Below are positions 1 through 7,797 of a stretch of DNA of 64,000 nucleotides, piece after piece. Both the position numbers and the translations under genes were made by a program. Below the pieces are notes generated by a model that was not told the origin of the DNA, searched no databases, and saw nothing but the letters and a program-made list of their open reading frames with translations. This DNA is from Dongia deserti (lineage in GTDB: Bacteria > Pseudomonadota > Alphaproteobacteria > Dongiales > Dongiaceae), in contig NZ_QORW01000009.1 of assembly GCF_003574735.1 (NCBI RefSeq), positions 186,001 to 250,000 of the forward strand, in the 5' to 3' direction. Positions within the stretch are counted from its first letter, which is position 1. Each line of letters begins with the position of its first letter.

Positions 1-1
1 G

Positions 2-370
2 ATCGGTGGTGTGTTCGAGTACTACCACGACCTCAACAGCAGCCGTTCCATCGGGTTCGACTTCAGCGAGGATCTCAACGCCTGGGTCGCCGGCGGCGGC
101 ATCGCCTATGCCTACCGTGCGTGGACCTTCGGCGCGCAATACGCCTATCGCCAGGACACCTATCGACTGCACGTTGTGGGCTTCGACTTCAAACAGGAGC
201 AGGTACAGCAGCGCGCGGTGGCGACCGTCAACTACGCGCTCGGGCCCGGCATCAACCTGGATGGCGAGATTGGCTATACTTGGCGGGACTGGGATCCCGA
301 CACGGTGCTCGAGACCGACGACGATTACGATGGCCTGGAATTCGGCATCGGAACCGCTCTCACCTTCTGA
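2..370 (+). CDS. Outer-membrane porin, C-terminal part (5' end outside window)
   Basis: The reading frame is open from the left edge and ends with a TGA at 368-370. About 122 residues are visible. They alternate aromatic and polar residues as in transmembrane beta strands (AWTFGAQYAYRQDTYRL, AVATVNYALGPGINLDGEIGY), and the chain ends in a phenylalanine (GTALTF), the usual C-terminal signal for outer-membrane beta-barrel insertion. An acidic loop (DPDTVLETDDDYDG) precedes the last strand. This fits a general diffusion porin of the alphaproteobacterial Gram-negative porin family. The N-terminus and signal peptide cannot be seen, so substrate range is unknown. Confidence 0.7.
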   Translation: MGGVFEYYHDLNSSRSIGFDFSEDLNAWVAGGGIAYAYRAWTFGAQYAYRQDTYRLHVVGFDFKQEQVQQRAVATVNYALGPGINLDGEIGYTWRDWDPDTVLETDDDYDGLEFGIGTALTF

Positions 371-392
371 CGCGCATCTGATATCGTTCGGC

Positions 393-1076
393 ATGACCTC
401 CCACTCGCATATCGCCGCCAACCTCGCGGACGTGCAGGCGCGCATCGCGGCGCAGGCGAAGGCCTGGAACCGATCGCCCGATGACGTGCATCTGGTCGCC
501 GTCGGCAAGACCCATTCGGCGGAGGCGATGGAGGCTGCCTTGGCCGCCGGCCATCGCCTGTTCGGTGAGAACCGCGTGCAGGAAGCGGCGGCGAAGTTCC
601 CGGCGCTGCGCGCGCGCTATCCCGATCTGAAGCTGCACCTGATCGGCCCGTTGCAGACCAACAAGATCCGCCAGGCGATCGAGACGTGCGATGCGATCCA
701 GACGGTGGATCGCGACAAGCTGGCGCAAGGCATCGCGGCGGAGCTGGCGAAAAGCGGCAGGCACATCGATCTCTTCATCCAGGTGAACTCCGGCGAGGAG
801 GAACAGAAGGCCGGCATCCATCCGCGCGATGCCGACGATTTCATCCGCCGCTGCCGCGAGGAATACAAGCTGCCGATCGTCGGCCTCATGTGCATCCCGC
901 CGGCGGACGAGCATCCCGCGCCGCACTTCGCGCTGCTTGGAGAGATCGCCAAGCGCCACGGCCTGACGCAGCTCAGCATGGGCATGAGCGGCGACTACGA
1001 GCTCGCGATCCAGATGGGCGCCACGCACGTGCGCGTCGGCACGGCGATCTTCGGGGCGCGGGAGACGAAGGCGTAG
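393..1076 (+). CDS. YggS-family pyridoxal phosphate homeostasis protein
   Basis: A 227-residue protein of the YggS/PROSC family, a cytosolic PLP-binding protein shaped like the alanine racemase barrel that keeps free PLP in balance; it is not known as an enzyme. The PLP lysine is K39 in LVAVGKT. Other family signatures are FGENRVQEA, HLIGPLQTNK and the phosphate-binding end LSMGMSGDYELAI followed by VRVGTAIFG. The frame stays open upstream across the porin gene, but homology begins at MTSHSHIAANL, so I start at the ATG at 393, 22 bases after the porin stop. Length is normal for the family. Confidence 0.93.
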   Translation: MTSHSHIAANLADVQARIAAQAKAWNRSPDDVHLVAVGKTHSAEAMEAALAAGHRLFGENRVQEAAAKFPALRARYPDLKLHLIGPLQTNKIRQAIETCDAIQTVDRDKLAQGIAAELAKSGRHIDLFIQVNSGEEEQKAGIHPRDADDFIRRCREEYKLPIVGLMCIPPADEHPAPHFALLGEIAKRHGLTQLSMGMSGDYELAIQMGATHVRVGTAIFGARETKA

Positions 1077-1100
1077 AGGCGCGCGGCCTCTACCACTCAC

Positions 1101-1194
1101 TCATTATCCCGGCCTTGAGCCGGGATCCATCAATCCACCGCACGTGCGCCTGCGGAATGGACCCCGGCTCGCGCTTCGCTTGGCCGGGGTGACG
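1101..1194. repeat. Dispersed palindromic repeat, family A copy 1
   Basis: Two nested hairpins fill the space between the convergent YggS and L,D-transpeptidase genes. The first is ATCCCGG...CCGGGAT (about 1106-1127), the second ACCCCGG...CCGGGGT (about 1160-1190). Related copies with the same GTCA/CCCGG borders lie at 12714, 15674 and 58651, with a more distant one at 44587. Confidence 0.75.
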
Positions 1195-1205
1195 GAAGAG
1201 TGTTG

Positions 1206-1721
1206 TCACGTTGCTTGAATGCGAACGGCGTCACCGACTCTGACCTGCGCCAGGATCGCGAGCAGATCCTCTCTGCGGAACGCGATGCATCCCGCGGTCG
1301 GGCCCCAATCATCGCGCGCGACATGCACGAACACGGCGCTGCCGGCGCCGGGGACGATCGGATCGTCATTGTGGCCGATCACCACGATCAGGTCGTAGAG
1401 ATGATCGTCGCGCCAGAGTTCTTCGTGGCGCGCGGGATGGGGCAGGTGGACCATCCGGTTGTAGTCCGGTGAGGCGGGATCATCGCACCAGCCGTCCGCA
1501 GGCTCGATATGGCGCGCGGGCAGCCGCGTCTCGATATGCGGCACGCGATCGGCGCGATAGAGAAGGCGACGAAAAGGGAAGCGCCCTATTGGCGTGCCGC
1601 CATCGCCCTCGCGCTTGTTGGCAATGAGGCCGGAGCGGCCCAGCGCACACGGAAAGGTACGATCGCCAAGCCGCGCAAGCCCGCGCGTCTCGCCCAGCTT
1701 CGCTTCGACGATCAGGTCCAT
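1206..1721 (-). CDS. YkuD-type L,D-transpeptidase catalytic domain protein
   Basis: A 171-residue protein whose C-terminal half carries the L,D-transpeptidase signature: H133 in VFVHVAR and the nucleophile C145 in PTAGCIAF. Enzymes of this family cross-link peptidoglycan 3-3 or attach proteins to it. There is no signal peptide or membrane segment, so it would need another export route, or it may act on soluble muropeptides; the same short form without a signal is common in alphaproteobacteria (recalled). The start is the ATG at 1721. It is convergent with the YggS gene and separated from it by a palindromic repeat. Confidence 0.87.
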   Translation of the reverse strand: MDLIVEAKLGETRGLARLGDRTFPCALGRSGLIANKREGDGGTPIGRFPFRRLLYRADRVPHIETRLPARHIEPADGWCDDPASPDYNRMVHLPHPARHEELWRDDHLYDLIVVIGHNDDPIVPGAGSAVFVHVARDDWGPTAGCIAFRREDLLAILAQVRVGDAVRIQAT

Positions 1722-1754
1722 GACGCGAGCTTAGCAGAAGAGAAAGCGCAGCCG

Positions 1755-2822
1755 CTATTTGTTCGAACCGCGGCGGAACAATCTGGTTTCCGTGCGGTGC
1801 ACGTCATTGGCGGAGGCGGTGTTGATGCTGCCGATCTCGGCCGCGGGTTCCTCGTCCGGACCGAACAAGGCGGCGACGGCGTTGCTCGCCATGCTTTCGC
1901 CAGTCACATCGCGGAAGGCAAGGTCCACCACGGTCGAAACGGCCGCCAATGGCCCGAAGGCCACGTCGACCATGCGCGCGGCGCCATAGATCTCATCGCC
2001 GGTGATGGCGCGATAGGCGACGTTGACGAGCGGGATGTGCTGCAGCGGGTTGATGATGTCGAGGAAATCGTCCCAGCCGAACTCGCCATCAGGGCCGAGG
2101 AACAGCTTGCTCGCCTGCTCGCTCTCCACCACGCGCCACTTCTGGCCGCGCAGCATCTCGCGCTCATCCTTGTCGGGCAGGCGCGGCAGCTCCCACACGC
2201 CGTCGGCACCGCGGCGCGATCCCGGGATGGGCCCGGGTGCGCTGCTCGCCTGCGCTGCGGGCGCCGCAGACGGCGGAGCAGGCGGTGTCTCGGGCGTGCC
2301 CGTCGCGTCGGCCGTTGACTCAGGTGCGGTTGGCGCCGCTTCGACCAGCGTCGTGTCGTGGAGCGGCGTGGCCGGAGTGCCGGTGCCGTTCTTCGCCCCG
2401 GCAGCCAGGAAGGGAAACGCACGTGCCAGCTCAGGGCTAATACCGTTCCCGGGCGTGGCCGCTCTCGGCGCGGGGATGTCGAGGACGGGCTCGCTTCGGG
2501 CCGGCTCCTCGACGGCCCCCACATCGACCCCGAGGGCGGCAAGTTGTGCCGGGCTGAGGGTCGGAATGCCGGCAAAGGACGGAGCCCTGGCCGGTGCCTG
2601 CGGCGCCACCGCGGCCTCCGTCTGGGCGGCGGCCAGATGGGCCTTGAACAGCTCCTGGTCGATCGCACCTGGGCGCAGCAAGCCGCCCGAAATTCCATTC
2701 GTATCATAGCGATACGAGGCGCGCGGCACCGCCGCCTGGGGCGGGGTGGAAGCCTGGGCCGGACCTGCGGCGGAATAGGGATCCGCGCGACCGGACATGA
2801 AGTGAATCGGCATTTGCGCCAT
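1755..2822 (-). CDS. Conserved protein of unknown function, NPLQHIP-type C-terminal domain (paralogue 1)
   Basis: A 355-residue protein. The N-terminal 200 residues are low-complexity, rich in Ala and Pro (APAPPSAAPAAQAS-like stretches). The C-terminal region from about residue 205 is well ordered, with blocks GADGVWELPRLPDK, FLGPDGEFGWDDFLD, NPLQHIPLVNVAYRAITGD and IYGAARMVDVAFGPLA. The same blocks occur in the next gene. An ATG at 2822 preceded by AGGAAAG is chosen over the longer open frame starting at 2900. No signal peptide is evident. I recall NPLQHIP/YRAITGD motifs in other alphaproteobacterial proteins of unknown role. No function is assigned. Confidence 0.8.
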   Translation of the reverse strand: MAQMPIHFMSGRADPYSAAGPAQASTPPQAAVPRASYRYDTNGISGGLLRPGAIDQELFKAHLAAAQTEAAVAPQAPARAPSFAGIPTLSPAQLAALGVDVGAVEEPARSEPVLDIPAPRAATPGNGISPELARAFPFLAAGAKNGTGTPATPLHDTTLVEAAPTAPESTADATGTPETPPAPPSAAPAAQASSAPGPIPGSRRGADGVWELPRLPDKDEREMLRGQKWRVVESEQASKLFLGPDGEFGWDDFLDIINPLQHIPLVNVAYRAITGDEIYGAARMVDVAFGPLAAVSTVVDLAFRDVTGESMASNAVAALFGPDEEPAAEIGSINTASANDVHRTETRLFRRGSNK

Positions 2823-2890
2823 GGCGTCTTTCCTGACGGGACTTTGCCCTGTCAGCTCGTCTGCATGGGCTATGCCAACGATTGCGAAGG

Positions 2891-2957
2891 GATCAGGCAT
2901 CAGGAATCAGGGATCAGATGCGCTCTTCTGATTCCTGATGCCTGATTACTGATTACT
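2891..2957. repeat. CTGA-type 3'-end repeat, copy 1
   Basis: ATCAG-type units in one orientation followed by CTGAT-type units in the other form an imperfect hairpin. The TAA stop of the upstream minus-strand gene (2946-2948) lies inside it. It is the first of five such elements in the window; see 3950, 5984, 56320 and 57371. Confidence 0.75.
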
Positions 2958-3788
2958 GCCGCGGCGGACGGGCTGGCGGTCGGCGACTTGCCGGCTGGCG
3001 GTGGTGGTGTAGAGGCCGGCGAGATCGTCGGTCGCGCGCGGGCCGAAGACGGCGGCCACGGCCTGATCCTCGAGCGATGTGCCCGTGGTCGATTGGTAGG
3101 CCAACTGGAAGATGGTTCCGGCGCCGGCCAACGGGCCGAAGCCGACATCGATCAGGCTGGCCGCGCCATAGATCTTGTCCCCGGTGATGGCGCGATAGGC
3201 GATGCTGATGAGGGGGATATGCTGCAGCGGATTGACCAGGTCGGCGAAATCGTCCCAGCCGAATTCCTGATCGGGGCCGAGAAACAGGATCTGCGATTCG
3301 ACATTCTCGACGATGCGCCAGCGCTGCCCGTCCAGCATGTCGAGCTCGTCCTTGTCGGGCCGGCGGGGAAATTCCCACACGCCGTCGGCGCCAAGATGCG
3401 AGCGCGGCATGATGCCGGGGTCGCCCCAGCTGGCAGACGCGGTCTGCAGCATCAGGATGTCGCCCTCTTCGGTCACGATCTGCGGACCCAGCGCCGCGAG
3501 CATCTCAAGCGTCGAGGTGTTGACGGACGGCTCCGCGTTGACCTCCTGGATGTATTTCGCGAAATGGCCCTGATCGACCGTGCCGGGGCGCATCTCGGTG
3601 ATGGAGAACTTGGGCGAATCCCACGACTGCCCGGCGCGCAGGCGCGCCATCAGATAGGCATCGGCCTGGATCTTCTCGGCGGTCGGATCGTCGGCAGAGG
3701 CGGGGATAGCGGAGAGGGCGAGGAGCGCGGCAAGGGTCGCCGCCAAGCTGGCGCGCGTGCGGCGAGCACCGAAAGTGGGTGATCTCAT
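2946..3788 (-). CDS. Secreted conserved protein of unknown function (paralogue 2 of the 1755-2822 gene)
   Basis: A 280-residue protein beginning with a clear signal peptide (basic MRSPTFGARRTR, hydrophobic LAATLAALLALSAIP, then ASA/DDP), so it is probably periplasmic. From about residue 140 it repeats the ordered domain of its neighbour: GADGVWEFPRRPDK, FLGPDQEFGWDDFADLVN, NPLQHIPLISIAYRAITGD, IYGAASLIDVGFGPLA. The ATG at 3788 has a GAGGGG ribosome-binding site. The pair lies head to tail with about 120 bases between, filled by a CTGA-type repeat. It is likely a local duplication in which one copy kept the export signal and the other gained a long Ala/Pro-rich N-terminus. Function unknown. 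Confidence 0.85.
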   Translation of the reverse strand: MRSPTFGARRTRASLAATLAALLALSAIPASADDPTAEKIQADAYLMARLRAGQSWDSPKFSITEMRPGTVDQGHFAKYIQEVNAEPSVNTSTLEMLAALGPQIVTEEGDILMLQTASASWGDPGIMPRSHLGADGVWEFPRRPDKDELDMLDGQRWRIVENVESQILFLGPDQEFGWDDFADLVNPLQHIPLISIAYRAITGDKIYGAASLIDVGFGPLAGAGTIFQLAYQSTTGTSLEDQAVAAVFGPRATDDLAGLYTTTASRQVADRQPVRRGSNQ

Positions 3789-3949
3789 GGCGTGCCCCTC
3801 AGCGATTGCACAACCAAGAGATCACGCCGTTGGTTAAGAATCGGATAATTTCTCTAGGATTAGCGCACTGGAATGAAGCCACCGCATGTGGGGGCGGTCG
3901 ATGGCAAGACCAGGCGGATATCAATCTACGCCGTGGCGATCCGACAGTC

Positions 3950-3991
3950 GTGATCTGTTTCTGATCTCTGACCTCTGGTCACTGAATCAGA
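3950..3991. repeat. CTGA-type 3'-end repeat, copy 2
   Basis: Degenerate units TGATCTG, CTGATCTCTG, ACCTCTGGTC and TGAATCAG lie across the 3' end of ribA. The ribA TGA stop (3987-3989 on the minus strand) is part of the repeat. The strand that continues the ribA transcript carries the TCAG-type units. Confidence 0.65.
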
Positions 3992-5144
3992 ACATGTGCC
4001 CGAAGCGGCGTGCCTTGGTGACCAGGTACTGCGTGTTGTGTTCGTTGGAGGGGAAGATGTGGGGCACGCGCTCGACGACGCGGATGCCGCATTGTTCGAG
4101 GCCGCTCATCTTTTCGGGATTGTTGGTGAGCAGGCGCACGGCAGTGAAGCCGAGCTGGCGCAGCATTTCCGCGGCGGGCTGATAGACGCGCTCATCGGCG
4201 CCAAAGCCCAATTGCAGGTTCGCTTCGAGCGTGTCGGCGCCTTCGTCCTGCAGGTTGTAAGCGCGCAGCTTGTTGATGAGACCGATGCCGCGGCCTTCCT
4301 GTGCGAGATAGAGCACGATGCCCGATCCGGCCCCTGGTTTATTCCGGGCGATGGTCTCGATCGCGCCGCGCAGCTGGTCGCCGCAATCGCAGCGCAAGGA
4401 ACCGAGCAGATCGCCGGTGAAGCATTCCGAGTGCAGGCGGATGAGCACGGGCTGCGCCGGATCGGGGTTGCCGATCACGATCGCCAGATGCTCCTTGCCG
4501 CCGTCGGCGGGGCGGAAGGCGATGATCTCGGTATTCTCCGCGCCATGCAGCGGCACGCGCGCGGAGCCGACGCGCTTCAGCGACCCAGCGAGCGCGCGCT
4601 GGTGCGCGGCGAGGCCGGTGCAATCCAGCACGAAGGTTTCATCGACCCAATTGGTGAGGGCGTCCGGCGCCAGCGCGATCATGATGGCGGCGGGCAGCAG
4701 GCGCGCGGCCTTGGCCAGGTCGATCGCGGCCTCCGCCAGCTTCAGCGGCAGGTCATCAGCCAGGGTGACACCCAGCGCGGGCGTGTCGGGCGTCTCGGTC
4801 GTCGGGTCGGCGAGCTGGCGGACGGCTTCGGCGCCGATCGCGGCGGGCAGCTTGCAGATGGCGAGCGCACGGCCGGCGCCGCCCGGCGGCATCAGTCCGA
4901 GATCGGCGGCGCGCGAGGCGGTCAGGATGAGACGCGGGCCGCCGTTGGAATCGAGGGGCGCACCGTCCGGGCTGGCCGACTGCAGATTGGCGAAGCTCGC
5001 CTCCTCGACCATCTCGGCGGCCAGCGCAATGCCGGCAAAGCCCCGCCCGGTCAGACCGATGGCCCCGCCACGGCGCAGCTCCGCCAGACACCGCTCGACG
5101 GTGGCGCGATAGGTGGCGCTGCGGGCCTGGAAATCGCTGTTCAT
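3987..5144 (-). CDS. ribA: GTP cyclohydrolase II with long N-terminal extension
   Basis: A 385-residue cytosolic enzyme of riboflavin synthesis that opens GTP to a diaminopyrimidinone. The catalytic C-terminal domain (about residues 190-385) contains the zinc cysteines in SECFTGDLLGSLRCDCGDQL, the EGRGIGL motif and LLTNNPEKM. The N-terminal 180 residues begin ERCLAELRRGGAIGL, like a ribB-type domain but without an obvious DHBP synthase active site, a layout I recall for alphaproteobacterial RibA. The frame runs on to 5597, but MNSDFQARS at 5144 is the sensible start because further upstream lies the divergent regulator gene. Its stop codon sits in a CTGA-type repeat. Confidence 0.92.
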   Translation of the reverse strand: MNSDFQARSATYRATVERCLAELRRGGAIGLTGRGFAGIALAAEMVEEASFANLQSASPDGAPLDSNGGPRLILTASRAADLGLMPPGGAGRALAICKLPAAIGAEAVRQLADPTTETPDTPALGVTLADDLPLKLAEAAIDLAKAARLLPAAIMIALAPDALTNWVDETFVLDCTGLAAHQRALAGSLKRVGSARVPLHGAENTEIIAFRPADGGKEHLAIVIGNPDPAQPVLIRLHSECFTGDLLGSLRCDCGDQLRGAIETIARNKPGAGSGIVLYLAQEGRGIGLINKLRAYNLQDEGADTLEANLQLGFGADERVYQPAAEMLRQLGFTAVRLLTNNPEKMSGLEQCGIRVVERVPHIFPSNEHNTQYLVTKARRFGHMF

Positions 5145-5289
5145 GCCTGGATATGGCTCCCGCAGCGATGACGGGTCAAGGCCCGGGGGCTGCGGCGGAC
5201 GGCCCCAGAACGGGGGAAGTAGGCTTGTTTCCCGCTGTTCCAAGGTGTTATGTGGGCCGGACGGAACCGGGAGAGCTGAGGGGAGACCC

Positions 5290-5985
5290 ATGCCCGCTGC
5301 TGCGGCAAAGAAAATCCTGTTGGTTGACGACGACGATAATCTGCGGCGGACCTTGGCCGAGCAGCTGACCATGGATGGCGAGTTCGAGGCCGAAGAGGCC
5401 GCAACCGCGACCGAAGGGCTGCAGAAGGCGAAGGCGGGACGGTTCGACGTGATCCTGCTGGACGTCGGCCTGCCCGACGGCGACGGCCGCGACCTGTGCC
5501 TGGAGATGCGCCGAGCCCAGATCGCCGCCCCCATCATCATGCTGACCGCAGTGGAAGGCGAGGCGGATACCATCCGCGGCCTGGATTCCGGCGCCAACGA
5601 CTACGTCACCAAGCCGTTCCGACTGGGCGAGCTGGTGGCGCGGGTGCGTGCGCATCTGCGCCAGCACGAGCACAGCGAAGACGCCGTGCTGCATATCGGC
5701 CCCTATGTGTTCAAGCCGGCGGTGAAGATGCTGGTGGAGGAGGCGGCCAAGAAGAAGATCCGCTTGACCGAGAAAGAGGCCGCCATCCTGAAATATCTCT
5801 ACCGCGCTGGGCAGAAGTCGGTGAGCCGCGATACGCTGCTGGGCGAGGTGTGGGGCTACAACGCCGGCGTCACCACGCACACGCTGGAGACCCACGTCTA
5901 CCGCCTGCGCCAGAAGATCGAGAAGGATCCGTCGAAGGCGGCGATCCTGGTGACGGATCAGGGTGGTTATCGGCTGGTGCCGTGA
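5290..5985 (+). CDS. OmpR/PhoB-family response regulator
   Basis: A 231-residue two-component regulator. The receiver domain (about 1-125) has the acidic pair in KILLVDDDD, the phospho-acceptor D58 in VILLDVGLPDGDG, and the conserved T and K (MLTA, VTKPF). The C-terminal winged helix (about 140-231) ends VYRLRQKIEKDPSKAAILVT and RLVP, typical of OmpR/PhoB. The ATG at 5290 follows GAGGGGAG and sits 145 bases from the divergent ribA. No histidine kinase is adjacent, so it is an orphan here. Its TGA stop (5983-5985) lies inside a CTGA-type repeat. Confidence 0.93.
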   Translation: MPAAAAKKILLVDDDDNLRRTLAEQLTMDGEFEAEEAATATEGLQKAKAGRFDVILLDVGLPDGDGRDLCLEMRRAQIAAPIIMLTAVEGEADTIRGLDSGANDYVTKPFRLGELVARVRAHLRQHEHSEDAVLHIGPYVFKPAVKMLVEEAAKKKIRLTEKEAAILKYLYRAGQKSVSRDTLLGEVWGYNAGVTTHTLETHVYRLRQKIEKDPSKAAILVTDQGGYRLVP

Positions 5986-6022
5986 TCAGAAGTCAGTAAT
6001 CAGTTATCAGAAGTCAGATCAC
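5984..6022. repeat. CTGA-type 3'-end repeat, copy 3
   Basis: Four or five tandem units (ATCAGAAGTCAG, TAATCAG, TTATCAG, AAGTCAG) fill the gap between two convergent genes and supply both stop codons: TGA at 5983-5985 (+) and TCA at 6000-6002 (read as TGA on the minus strand). Only one orientation of unit is present here. Confidence 0.75.
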
Positions 6023-6605
6023 TCACGTGCGTGCCGAGCGCGGCGGATAGGCGCTTGGTCACTTCCATCATCCGGTTCGGGGTCGCCGGATCGATGCCGT
6101 AGACCGTCATCGAGAAGTTCAGCTCTCGCAGCACGGCGGACACTTTATCGTGCTTCTCCGGCGGGAACATCTGCACCGGATTGCCGAGCGCGATCCATTT
6201 GATCGGCACGACCGCGCCCGGCTCCAGCCGCGTCTTCAGGTGCACGATGCCGTCGACTCGAATGACCGATCCCTTGCCCACGTGGGCGCCGTGGAAGATC
6301 GAGGCGCCGGTTGCGATAAACACCTGCTCCTCGATCGTGCAGCCGGTGACGTGGGCGTGCGGGCCGATCAGGCAATGATCGCCGATCTGGCACGGGTGGC
6401 GCGGCCCGGCGCGCACCACGGCGTTCTCCATCACGATGACGTTGCGGCCGATGCGGATCGTGCCGCCCGCCTCGCCGATGATGCGCGCGCCATGCAGCAC
6501 GCGGCTGCCCGCCGCGATCTCGACATCGCCGCAGATGGTTGCGTCCGGCGCGACCCAGGCGGCCGGATCGATGCGCGGCGCCTTGCCGGCATGAGAGAGG
6601 ATCAT
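6000..6605 (-). CDS. Gamma-carbonic-anhydrase-like left-handed beta-helix protein
   Basis: A 201-residue protein built of hexapeptide repeats ([LIV]GxxxX type), for example ATICGDVEIAAGSRVLHGAR and IRIGRNVIVMENAVVRAG. The positions of the gamma-class zinc histidines appear in HPCQIGDHCLIGPHAHV and IFHGAHVGKG. Family members are trimeric; some hydrate CO2, others are acyl carriers or transferases, so the reaction is uncertain. The last residues (VSDLTSDN) are encoded by the CTGA-type repeat, so the C-terminal tail may be a repeat-derived addition. The gene lies 25 bases downstream of the HxlR gene on the same strand and may be co-transcribed with it. Confidence 0.85.
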   Translation of the reverse strand: MILSHAGKAPRIDPAAWVAPDATICGDVEIAAGSRVLHGARIIGEAGGTIRIGRNVIVMENAVVRAGPRHPCQIGDHCLIGPHAHVTGCTIEEQVFIATGASIFHGAHVGKGSVIRVDGIVHLKTRLEPGAVVPIKWIALGNPVQMFPPEKHDKVSAVLRELNFSMTVYGIDPATPNRMMEVTKRLSAALGTHVSDLTSDN

Positions 6606-6630
6606 GGCGTCCTCCTTATGAAGGCGGCCG

Positions 6631-7026
6631 CTATGCCGCCCGTGGCTTGGGCGCTTTCGCGGTTTCGCGTGCGTCGAACTTCTTGCGTGCGCCGTCGATC
6701 GAGGTGCGGTGATCGATCGCCCAGGCGGCGAGTGCCGAGACCGGCTGCAGCAGCGAGCGGCCGAGCGCAGTCAGCTCGTACTCGACGCGCGGCGGAACGC
6801 TGGGATAGATCGTGCGCGTCACCAGGCCGTCGCGCTCCAGCGCCCGCAGCGTCAAGGTCAGCATGCGCTGGGAGATGCCGTCGATGGTGCGCCTCAGCTC
6901 GTTGAAGCGCATCGGCCCGCGGCCCAGGATCTTGACCACCAGGACGGTCCATTTATCGCCGACGCGCTGCAGGACTTCACTCACCGCCTGGCAATTCTCC
7001 GACAGGTAACGCTTGTCCGGTTTCAT
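6631..7026 (-). CDS. HxlR-family winged-helix transcriptional regulator
   Basis: A 131-residue regulator. It has the HxlR pattern: a cysteine near the N-terminus (ENCQAVSEVLQRVGDKWT), then LGRGPMRFNELRR, IDGISQRMLTLTLRALERDGLV and YELTALGRSLL. Related proteins such as YodB and HypR sense quinones or electrophiles through that N-terminal cysteine (C12 here). The divergent neighbour is an NADPH-dependent FMN reductase, a usual target for this family. The intergenic region holds an inverted repeat at 7109-7127 that could be its operator. Confidence 0.92.
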   Translation of the reverse strand: MKPDKRYLSENCQAVSEVLQRVGDKWTVLVVKILGRGPMRFNELRRTIDGISQRMLTLTLRALERDGLVTRTIYPSVPPRVEYELTALGRSLLQPVSALAAWAIDHRTSIDGARKKFDARETAKAPKPRAA

Positions 7027-7108
7027 CGGTGTGCCCTCGTTTCAGGGATGTGCCTTCTTGTGCACGGCACGCTTGGTCACATATGTAGCCCCAGGAACAA
7101 AAGAATAC

Positions 7109-7127
7109 CAGTCACATTTGGTTACTG
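7109..7127. promoter_or_regulatory. Candidate HxlR operator between the divergent regulator and reductase genes
   Basis: CAGTCAC-ATTTG-GTTACTG has 7-base arms matching at six positions with a 5-base centre. It ends 19 bases before the ATG of the FMN reductase, overlapping where its promoter or leader would be. A half-site-like GGTCACAT lies near 7075-7082. Assignment to the HxlR protein rests on position only. Confidence 0.5.
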
Positions 7128-7146
7128 TGAAATAGGAGCGGAAATC

Positions 7147-7722
7147 ATGGCACTTCCCAAGGTCGCGGTCATCAACGGCAGCCTGCGCAAGGAGTCGATC
7201 AACAAGAAGCTGGCGCTGGCGATCGCGAAGCTGGCCGCCGGGAGGCTCGATCTCCAGCTGCTCGATATCGCCGACTTACCGCTCTACAACCAGGATCTCG
7301 AGGCGAACTTCCCCGCCGCCGCGACGCGCGTGAAGAACGAGATCGCCGCGGCCGATGCAGTCCTGTTCGTGACGCCGGAGCACAGCCGCTCGATTCCCGC
7401 GGCGCTCAAGAACGTCATCGACTGGGTGGCGCGGCCCTATGGCAAGAGCAATTGGCTCGGCAAGCCGGGCGCCATCGTCGGCACCTCCGGCGGCCAGATC
7501 GGGACGGCCCTCGCGCAGGATCACCTGCGTTCCGTTGCGTTGACCCAAGGCATCGCCGTGCTGGGGCGTCCCGAAATCTATTTCACCTACAAGGACGGCG
7601 TGTTCGATGCCGAGCACAACGTGACGGACCCGCAGGCCAAGCAGATCCTGCAGGGCTTCGTCGACACATTCGTCCCGTGGGTGGCACAACTTGCCCCGGC
7701 GGGCAAGGAGAAGGCGGCGTAA
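7147..7722 (+). CDS. NADPH-dependent FMN reductase (flavodoxin-fold, azoreductase-like)
   Basis: A 191-residue cytosolic flavoprotein. The FMN phosphate loop is INGSLRKESINKKLA near the N-terminus, followed by LPLYNQDLEANFP and the family motif TPEHSRSIPAALKNVIDWV; VGTSGGQIG follows. Such enzymes reduce quinones, azo compounds or chromate with NADPH. The start ATG at 7147 follows TAGGAG. It is divergent from an HxlR regulator, a pairing known for electrophile-inducible quinone or azo reductases. Likely induced when that regulator is oxidised (inference). Confidence 0.92.
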   Translation: MALPKVAVINGSLRKESINKKLALAIAKLAAGRLDLQLLDIADLPLYNQDLEANFPAAATRVKNEIAAADAVLFVTPEHSRSIPAALKNVIDWVARPYGKSNWLGKPGAIVGTSGGQIGTALAQDHLRSVALTQGIAVLGRPEIYFTYKDGVFDAEHNVTDPQAKQILQGFVDTFVPWVAQLAPAGKEKAA

Positions 7723-7797
7723 GCTATCCCACCATCTTAAGTTGCATTGAATTGCGCTCCCTCTGCTATAGTAGAAGCCTCGTTAGCGGAGGGAGCC

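Noticed and set aside
6-392. An N-terminal extension of the YggS frame
   Set aside because: It overlaps the porin gene, is Ser/Thr/Arg-rich without domain similarity, and YggS homology begins at 393.
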